Below, piece after piece: positions 12,850-16,909 of a DNA stretch of 16,909 bases (position 1 is the stretch's first letter; the number at the start of each line of letters is the position of its first letter). The translations under genes were made by a program, and so were the position numbers. Under the pieces are notes generated by a model. It made no database searches. It worked only from the letters and a program-made list of their open reading frames with translations, and had not been told where the DNA came from. Origin of the DNA: Candidatus Moraniibacteriota bacterium (GTDB taxonomy: Bacteria > Patescibacteriota > Minisyncoccia > Moranbacterales > UBA9337); the NCBI GenBank assembly GCA_018400055.1, contig JAGYNK010000088.1, positions 1-16,909 of the forward strand, given 5' to 3'.

Positions 12850-13149
12850 ATGACGTTTGAAAAGTGGGTAGCGTTAGTTGTTATATGGTTTATAACTTTT
12901 TTGCTTCTGGTTATCAATCAGAGACAAAAACCAATGATTACTGAAGGAGGTATAGGATTTATATTATATCTTCCTTATGTGGCAGTAGCTTTGTTTATAG
13001 CTGACGTGCCCTTACTATTAGTTGACTGGCTTTTCAATTTAACAGCTGGATTTTTTATTGCATTTAGCGGAGTGTGGGCGTGGATTTTGATTTTTTTCAA
13101 CAAAAAAATTTCTCTAGTTGTGGAGAAATTTTTTGAAAAGATAACTTAG
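12850..13149 (+). CDS. Small membrane protein of unknown function
   Basis: A 99-residue hydrophobic protein with about three membrane segments: residues 5-22 (VALVVIWFITFLLLVIN), about 37-60 (FILYLPYVAVALFIADVPLLLVDW) and 64-83 (LTAGFFIAFSGVWAWILIFF). Short basic loops and a charged C-terminal helix (NKKISLVVEKFFEKI) follow. No cysteines and no recognisable catalytic motif. It has its own near-consensus promoter and a strong ribosome site, and is followed by a terminator-like hairpin, so it looks like an independently and efficiently expressed unit. I cannot assign a family. Confidence 0.7.
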   Translation: MTFEKWVALVVIWFITFLLLVINQRQKPMITEGGIGFILYLPYVAVALFIADVPLLLVDWLFNLTAGFFIAFSGVWAWILIFFNKKISLVVEKFFEKIT

Positions 13150-13178
13150 TTCCTTTGATAATACTTTTTTTATTTTCT

Positions 13179-13208
13179 GGGCAGTGGATTTTTCTATCTG
13201 CCCTTTTT
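13179..13208 (+). terminator. Putative Rho-independent terminator after the 99-residue protein gene
   Basis: GGGCAG (13179-13184) pairs with CTGCCC (13198-13203), followed directly by TTTTT (13204-13208). It lies about 30 bases after the stop codon. The downstream arm and U-run also form part of a second, alternative inverted repeat (13201-13231). Confidence 0.5.
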
Positions 13209-13231
13209 CTTGCCCAAAATCTGAAAAAGGG
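13201..13231. repeat. Perfect 9-bp inverted repeat just upstream of the hydrolase gene
   Basis: CCCTTTTTC (13201-13209) and GAAAAAGGG (13223-13231), with a 13-base loop, ending 14 bases before the hydrolase ATG. It shares bases 13201-13203 and the U-run with the preceding terminator-like stem, so the two folds exclude each other. AAAGGG in the right arm is the only purine-rich ribosome-site-like sequence before the hydrolase start and would be masked when the hairpin forms. Confidence 0.6.
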
Positions 13232-13245
13232 ATAAGATTTTTAGT

Positions 13246-14091
13246 ATGCGCGAAAGAGTTAAAGAAATATTTTATAAGACCAGAAGCGTTTTATTTGCTG
13301 ATCCGCAGCGGCTTTATAAAAAAGAAAAGCATTTATTAAATAAGCCGTTTTATTTTAAAGGCACTAATGGAAAGGCGGTGCTTTTGATTCATGGTTGGAC
13401 CTCGGTGTCTTATGAGGTGAGGCGGCTAGGAAAGTATCTTAATGAAAAAGGTTGGACGGTCCATGGGCCGATGCTAGAAGGACATGGGACTGTTCCCAAA
13501 GATCTGGAGAATATAAGATGGGCGGAATGGCTGGAAGATATTGAGCGGGCTTACGCAAAACTGAAAAGAAAATACGACCGAGTTTATGTGGGGGGAACTT
13601 CCATTGGCGCCAATATAGCGATGTTGTTGGCGAAAGAACATCCGGAAATATCCGGTTTGATTTTAATGGCCACTCCCTATCAAATGAAGCTGGAAAAATT
13701 TAAATTGCAAAAGGTAGCTATATTTTTTTTAAAAATCATCAGAATATTTAAAAAATATAATAAAAAGTTTTATCCTCCCACTTTTGGCTCTAGAACTACT
13801 ATTACCCGTCTTATTTCTTATCAAACTTACCCTATTGACAGTGTTTTTGAGGCTGCTAAATTAGTGAAAAAATCAAGAGAAAATCTCTCTAAGATTAACC
13901 AGCCCTGTTTTTTGTTGCAATCTTCCAGCGATTGCATAGTGGCTAAAGATAGCATGGAAAAAATTTACACCCAAATCGGATCAAAAATTAAGAAGAAAAA
14001 ATATATTCAAAAAGCTTATCATACTTTTATATCTGACATTAAAAATGAGAATGTTTTGAGGGATATAGCTGATTTTATAGAGAATAATTGA
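13246..14091 (+). CDS. Alpha/beta hydrolase, carboxylesterase/monoacylglycerol-lipase type
   Basis: A 281-residue cytosolic serine hydrolase. The oxyanion HGW motif is at 49-51, and the nucleophile elbow G-T-S-I-G has Ser119. The acid is probably Asp229 (QSSSDCIV) and the base His259 (KAYHTF). PMLEGHGTVPKDL (75-87) matches the 'GHG' segment of the Est30/YvaK-like carboxylesterases, which hydrolyse short- and medium-chain esters. A cap region lies between about 145 and 200. The first 35 residues are a basic extension before the hydrolase core. The natural substrate cannot be deduced; membrane-lipid or detoxification esters are plausible. The gene is preceded by the competing hairpins at 13179-13231 and ends with TGA. 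The 14092-14227 gap has degenerate ATTCGTA-like repeats and the next promoter. Confidence 0.85.
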   Translation: MRERVKEIFYKTRSVLFADPQRLYKKEKHLLNKPFYFKGTNGKAVLLIHGWTSVSYEVRRLGKYLNEKGWTVHGPMLEGHGTVPKDLENIRWAEWLEDIERAYAKLKRKYDRVYVGGTSIGANIAMLLAKEHPEISGLILMATPYQMKLEKFKLQKVAIFFLKIIRIFKKYNKKFYPPTFGSRTTITRLISYQTYPIDSVFEAAKLVKKSRENLSKINQPCFLLQSSSDCIVAKDSMEKIYTQIGSKIKKKKYIQKAYHTFISDIKNENVLRDIADFIENN

Positions 14092-14115
14092 ATCTAATTT
14101 ATCGGATAGTTTCCG

Positions 14116-14147
14116 CGAATCTACAAATCAGTTACAAACCTACGAAT
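14116..14147. repeat. Degenerate short tandem repeats related to ATTCGTA/TTTGTAA
   Basis: CGAATCTACAAATC, AGTTACAAAC and CTACGAAT follow one another and read on the reverse strand as variants of ATTCGTA, TTTGTAA and ATTTGTA. They resemble the cleaner heptamer array at 7887-7918. The similarity is by eye and the units are imperfect. Confidence 0.45.
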
Positions 14148-14174
14148 AAATCTTTTAATATTAATTAGAGACAT

Positions 14175-14203
14175 TTGTAAATTTATAAAAAGATTTGTAT
14201 ATT
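14175..14203 (+). promoter_or_regulatory. Putative promoter of the GT4 glycosyltransferase gene
   Basis: TTGTAA (14175-14180), a 17-base spacer, and TATATT (14198-14203), with the ATG 25 bases beyond the -10 box. It lies in AT-rich sequence, so confidence is moderate. Confidence 0.45.
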
Positions 14204-14227
14204 TGTGGGCTATTAACCATCTAATTT

Positions 14228-15397
14228 ATGAAAATTGCCATTTTTACCAACAATTATTTGCCTAATCCCTACGGAGTAACCGGATCCATAGAAAGTTTTC
14301 GCCGGCAATTTGAAAGAAACGGCCATCAGGTTTATATTTTTGCTCCCTTTGCAAAAGACTATCAGGATGAAAATTCCAAAGTTTTTCGTTATCCTTCCTT
14401 AGACTTAAAATACAAAATAAGTTTCCCCTTGCCGATTCCTTATTCCTTAAAAAACAGCCAAATATTAAAGGAGCTTGATTTGGATGTCATTCATTCCCAG
14501 CATCCCAATCTTTTGGGAACGGTGGCAGCTAAGTGGGCGTGCCGAAAAAACATCCCGCTGGTTTTCACTTGGCACACGCTTTATGATCAGTATACGAATT
14601 TTGTTCCGCTTATTCCTGACAAGTTTGCCGCGCACTGGATAATTAAGAAAGCCGTTCAGTATGCCAATAAGGCTGATCAAATCATTGTGCCTACAGAATC
14701 TATTAAAAAAATAATCCAAGATTGGGGAGTAAAAAATGAAAATATTGCGGCTGTTCCAACCGGTATAGAAGAAGAAGTTTATCAGAATCCGGACGGGAAC
14801 AAAATAAGAGAAAGGCACAAAGTAAAAGATGACGAAGTATTGTTGCTTTTAACTTCGCGTCTTACCGAAGAAAAAAATGTAAAGTTTTTATTTAAAGCGA
14901 TTATTAAAGTTTTAAAATTAAACGGCAATGTAAAATTTTTGGTAGCGGGAGAAGGCTATTTAGAACCAGAGCTTAAAAAAATAGTTTCCGATAATAAATT
15001 GGAAAATAAAATTATTTTTGCCGGACTGGTTGAAAAAAAAGAAATTAAAAATTATTATGCATCCGGTGATATTTTTGTTTATGCTTCTTTGTCGGAGACG
15101 CAGGGAATGATAATCAGTGAAGCGATGTATAGCGGATTGCCGATAGTGGCAGTGAGAGCTACCGGCGCCAAAGATTTGGTAGAAGAAAAGGTTAACGGAT
15201 TTTTGGTTGAAAATAATAAAGACAAGTTTGCAGAAGCGGTGAATAAATTAATAATAAATAAAAATTTGAGAGAAAGTTTTTCTGATAACTCTAAGAGAAT
15301 TGCCAGAGAAAAATATACCAGCCAAGTCTGTGCCGGCAAAATGTTAAAAATTTACGCCAATCTTATTGCAGCAAAGAATAGCAACCCCACAATTTAA
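14228..15397 (+). CDS. Family GT4 glycosyltransferase (lipid/surface glycan type)
   Basis: A 389-residue GT-B retaining glycosyltransferase. The N-terminal acceptor domain (about 1-170) starts MKIAIFTNNYLPNPYGVTGSI with the Gly-rich loop. It includes DVIHSQHPNLLG (86-97) and FTWHTLYDQYTNFVPLIP (113-130), a pattern shared with bacterial diacylglycerol glucosyltransferases. The C-terminal donor-nucleotide domain (about 175-375) includes TSRLTEEKNV (209-218), FLVAGEGYLEPEL (237-249) and IIFAGLVEKKEI. It also has the E-x7-E motif, Glu290 and Glu298 in SETQGMIISEAMYSGLP. The tail ends SNPTI. It probably adds a hexose from a nucleotide sugar to a lipid or polysaccharide at the cytosolic membrane face; the sugar and acceptor cannot be read from sequence. 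There is no ribosome site at the ATG, and no sugar-synthesis genes adjoin it. Confidence 0.88.
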   Translation: MKIAIFTNNYLPNPYGVTGSIESFRRQFERNGHQVYIFAPFAKDYQDENSKVFRYPSLDLKYKISFPLPIPYSLKNSQILKELDLDVIHSQHPNLLGTVAAKWACRKNIPLVFTWHTLYDQYTNFVPLIPDKFAAHWIIKKAVQYANKADQIIVPTESIKKIIQDWGVKNENIAAVPTGIEEEVYQNPDGNKIRERHKVKDDEVLLLLTSRLTEEKNVKFLFKAIIKVLKLNGNVKFLVAGEGYLEPELKKIVSDNKLENKIIFAGLVEKKEIKNYYASGDIFVYASLSETQGMIISEAMYSGLPIVAVRATGAKDLVEEKVNGFLVENNKDKFAEAVNKLIINKNLRESFSDNSKRIAREKYTSQVCAGKMLKIYANLIAAKNSNPTI

Positions 15398-15534
15398 TTT
15401 AACAGGGCATATTTTTTAATTCATTCTCATCCCGTTTTTGTTTTAGCTGACAAGAAGTTAGGTTTAATTACCAGTAATTTATTGCATGAGATTTAAAGTA
15501 AGCCACAGTTCACAGTAGCTGTATTATGAATGAG
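15398..15534. other. Intergenic stretch without a gene
   Basis: No credible gene. It contains a small perfect palindrome AATTAC-CA-GTAATT (15466-15479) and, near 15504-15515, CACAGTTCACAG, which resembles one and a half units of the valS heptamer repeat. The four-hairpin unit around the PaaX/Cas2-like gene begins immediately after. Confidence 0.6.
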
Positions 15535-15568
15535 GGGACTTCCAAAAACGGTCGTATAAGGATGTTCC
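15535..15568 (+). repeat. Hairpin repeat copy A (left unit, outer)
   Basis: Contains the core CGGTCGTATAAGGATGTTC (15549-15567). The left arm GGGACTTCCAAAAACG is only partly complementary (about 11 of 16 positions) to the right arm CGTATAAGGATGTTCC. The left arm matches that of copy C (GGAACTTCTAAAAACG), not that of copy B. T-rich sequence follows. Confidence 0.88.
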
Positions 15569-15630
15569 TTTTATTTTTTTAAAAAATTGTTTTTTTCTAG
15601 CCCTAATATAATTAAAACAAGGAATAAAAA

Positions 15631-15668
15631 AGAACATCTTCATGCGGTCGTATAAGGATGTTCTTTTT
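15631..15668 (+). repeat. Hairpin repeat copy B (left unit, inner), terminator-like
   Basis: The core CGGTCGTATAAGGATGTTC (15645-15663) is identical to copy A and lies 96 bases downstream of it in the same orientation. The left arm AGAACATCTTCATGCG pairs with the right arm around a GT loop, and the right arm is followed by TTTTTT, so it could terminate transcription from the left. It ends 9 bases before the possible -35 box of the PaaX/Cas2-like gene and may equally be that gene's operator. Confidence 0.88.
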
Positions 15669-15676
15669 TAAATGAT

Positions 15677-15705
15677 GTGTTATATTAAGAATAGATTTTT
15701 ATAAT
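15677..15705 (+). promoter_or_regulatory. Weak candidate promoter of the PaaX/Cas2-like gene
   Basis: A perfect TATAAT (15700-15705) is preceded at 17 bases by a poor -35 (GTGTTA, 15677-15682). The ATG is 18 bases downstream, with no ribosome site. A poor -35 box next to a hairpin would fit a regulated promoter, but this is inference. Confidence 0.35.
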
Positions 15706-15723
15706 TTTTTTTGAATAATATTA

Positions 15724-16269
15724 ATGAGTATCGGCATAGTACAGAAAAGGATTTTAATGCTTCTTTTGGCGGGATTGGCTTTGGGCTTTTCCAGATCTCC
15801 GCGACAAAGTTTTTATATTCTTCGCACAGCTAGGAAGGAATGGAGGGATATTAATTACAAACAACTCAGAAGATCGGTAATGGCATTGCATAATTTTGGT
15901 GTAGTTAAAACAAAAAGGAATAATGACGGAACGATGGAGATTGTTTTAACAGAAAAAGGGAAAAAAATTGCGAAGCTATACAGTCTTGATTCCCTTGAAA
16001 TTAAAAAGATGCGACGGTGGGATAAAAAGTGGCGGATGGTGATTTTTGATATTCCGGAAAAAAAGCGCCAAGTACGTGATATTTTCCGCTTCCATCTTAA
16101 GCGGTTGGAATTTTACGAATTACAACATTCAGTCTGGGTTCATCCTTATAAGTGCACGGGAGAAATTCAGTATCTGATTTATTTTTTCCGTGTATCAAAG
16201 TACGTTCATCTTATAGAGGCAGCAGTTATTAGCGATGATGAATTTCTTAAGAAGAAATTTAAACCTTAG
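15724..16269 (+). CDS. PaaX/Cas2-like protein: winged helix plus Cas2-type ferredoxin domain
   Basis: A 181-residue protein. Residues about 5-85 look like a winged-helix DNA-binding region (INYKQLRRSVMALHNFGVVK, then the wing GTMEIVLTEKGKKIA). Residues about 100-178 resemble the Cas2/PaaX C-terminal ferredoxin-like domain. WRMVIFDIPEKKRQVRDIFR has Asp109 at the position of the Cas2 metal-binding aspartate, followed by FYELQHSVWVHPYKC, matching the Cas2 'Q-x-SVF' strand. PaaX is a repressor of phenylacetate catabolism; stand-alone CPR homologues are often labelled Cas2, but no CRISPR array, cas1 or other cas gene is here, so CRISPR adaptation is not supported. Hairpins A and B lie upstream, and C and D downstream. 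It may be a regulator binding these hairpins or the protein of a small mobile element. The ATG at 15724 is chosen because the wHTH begins directly after it. Confidence 0.75.
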   Translation: MSIGIVQKRILMLLLAGLALGFSRSPRQSFYILRTARKEWRDINYKQLRRSVMALHNFGVVKTKRNNDGTMEIVLTEKGKKIAKLYSLDSLEIKKMRRWDKKWRMVIFDIPEKKRQVRDIFRFHLKRLEFYELQHSVWVHPYKCTGEIQYLIYFFRVSKYVHLIEAAVISDDEFLKKKFKP

Positions 16270-16323
16270 AAAAAGAAAATAAATAAGAATTGTCTGTGAA
16301 AAGAAAAATCGGAACAAAAAATA

Positions 16324-16357
16324 GGGAACTTCTAAAAACGGTCGTATGAAGATGTGC
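16324..16357 (+). repeat. Hairpin repeat copy C (right unit, outer)
   Basis: The core CGGTCGTATGAAGATGT (16339-16355) differs from A and B by AT-GAAG versus AT-AAGG. The left arm GGAACTTCTAAAAACG is nearly that of copy A. It lies about 55 bases after the stop of the PaaX/Cas2-like gene. Confidence 0.88.
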
Positions 16358-16430
16358 ATATTATATTAAAAATGTTTTGTATTTTGATTTTAAAAAAATT
16401 ATTTAAAAATATCTGGGGGATAAACAAGAA

Positions 16431-16468
16431 GGAACATTTCCATACGGTCGTATGAAGATGTTCCTTTT
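16431..16468 (+). repeat. Hairpin repeat copy D (right unit, inner)
   Basis: GGAACATTTCCATACG (16431-16446) pairs with CGTATGAAGATGTTCC (16449-16464) with two mismatches around a GT loop. The core starts at 16445, 106 bases after that of copy C, in the same orientation. TTTTCT follows, so it may also act as a terminator. Confidence 0.88.
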
Positions 16469-16530
16469 CTGTGGTTTATGAAAAGGTGTGAGTGCTTTTT
16501 GTGAATTTATTTTTTGTAAATTTTTTTATT

Positions 16531-16909
16531 ATGGTTTTAGGCAGAAGATTTTATCAAAAAGATACTTTAGAAGTAGCTCAAAATTTGCTGGGCTGTTTTT
16601 TAATCAGGCAAGTAGGCAAGAAAAAAATAAAAGGAAGGATAACGGAAACAGAAGCTTATATCGGAGAGGATGATTTAGCCAGCCATGCTTCTAAGGGGCG
16701 AACACCGAGAACGGAAATTATGTACGGCAAGGCTGGTCGGGCTTATATTTATATGATTTACGGGATGTATCACTGCTTGAATATTGTTACGGAAAAGAAA
16801 AATTTCCCGGCGGCGGTTTTAATTAGAGGTGTTGCTGATGTAAATATAAAGCGAGCCAAAATTAATTCTAAAAATAACCCCCTCTTTAATTCTCCCCCTT
16901 TTAAAGGGG
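16531..16909 (+). CDS. 3-methyladenine DNA glycosylase (AAG/MPG family), 3' end beyond the window
   Basis: The first 126 residues of a base-excision repair glycosylase of the Aag/Mpg family that removes alkylated purines from DNA. GRITETEAYIGEDDLASHAS (35-54) carries the likely catalytic Glu41, Tyr43 and His52. TPRTEIMYGKAGRAYIYMIYGMYHCLNIVTE (58-88) contains the intercalating and binding tyrosines and Asn84. NFPAAVLIRGV (91-101) follows as in the family. The reading frame is open to the window end. ATG 16531 is the likely start; an in-frame GTG at 16501 would add ten mostly hydrophobic residues. The last bases (about 16880-16909) encode FNSPPFKG from CCCCCTTTTAAAGGGG, which looks like another in-frame palindromic repeat insertion. 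It lies immediately after hairpin D and has no ribosome site. Confidence 0.92.
   Translation, partial: MVLGRRFYQKDTLEVAQNLLGCFLIRQVGKKKIKGRITETEAYIGEDDLASHASKGRTPRTEIMYGKAGRAYIYMIYGMYHCLNIVTEKKNFPAAVLIRGVADVNIKRAKINSKNNPLFNSPPFKG
16894..16909. repeat. Palindrome in frame in the glycosylase gene, cut by the window end
   Basis: CCCCCTTTTAAAGGGG at the very end of the window is a near-perfect palindrome around TTTAAA and codes for SPPFKG in frame. The element probably continues beyond the window. The preceding CCCCCTCTTTAATT (about 16878-16891) repeats the theme. Confidence 0.65.

Noticed and set aside
15535..16464. CRISPR array or CRISPR adaptation locus suggested by a Cas2-like protein with direct repeats
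   Set aside because: There are only four imperfect hairpin copies, spaced about 100 bases within pairs and separated by a gene. There are no regular 25-45 base spacers and no cas1 or effector genes.

Overview
The window looks like a chromosomal segment of a Candidate Phyla Radiation (Patescibacteria, Parcubacteria-like) bacterium. This is inferred from the AT-rich sequence, compact genes with short spacers, housekeeping genes carrying in-frame insertions of short intergenic-type repeats, a lone PaaX/Cas2-like gene, and the gene families present (VanW, Hsp20, DedA, GT4, single-domain GIY-YIG). TGA is used as a stop (for example at 14089-14091), so a UGA-recoded lineage is unlikely.

Layout. 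158-1279 (+) is a mannose-1-phosphate guanylyltransferase. 1286-1878 (-) holds tRNA-Arg(UCU), tRNA-Lys(CUU), a GIY-YIG gene whose stop codon lies inside the tRNA-Lys gene, and a 28-nt copy of the tRNA-Lys 5' end abutting a perfect hairpin. 1918-3216 (-) is a secreted VanW protein. 3363-5682 (-) is a two-gene secretion operon: a CHAP/CARDB protein with three unrecognised internal repeats, and a 110-residue exported protein. 5824-6390 (-) is a membrane-anchored protein of unknown function, followed by a decayed copy of the CARDB segment. Then come Hsp20 and a PrsW-like protease, valyl-tRNA synthetase and TsaD (all -), with tRNA-Glu(UUC) directly upstream of tsaD. From 12124 the genes run on +: DedA, a 99-residue membrane protein, an alpha/beta hydrolase, a GT4 glycosyltransferase, a PaaX/Cas2-like gene, and the 5' part of a 3-methyladenine DNA glycosylase that runs off the end.

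Functional themes. Several genes concern the cell envelope: GDP-mannose supply, VanW, the CHAP protein, DedA, GT4 and possibly the esterase. Another cluster serves translation and proteostasis: three tRNAs, ValS, TsaD, Hsp20 and PrsW.

The most unusual structures are: (1) a Cas2/PaaX-like gene bracketed by two pairs of related hairpins sharing a GGTCGTAT core, resembling a compact mobile or self-regulating unit; (2) a GIY-YIG gene inserted at a tRNA-Lys gene with rebuilding of the tRNA; (3) repeated in-frame colonisation of essential genes (tsaD at two places, valS, and the glycosylase) by palindromes and heptamer tandem repeats; (4) the CARDB pseudogene. All coordinates, alignments and residue numbers were worked out by eye. 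No database search or folding program was run.
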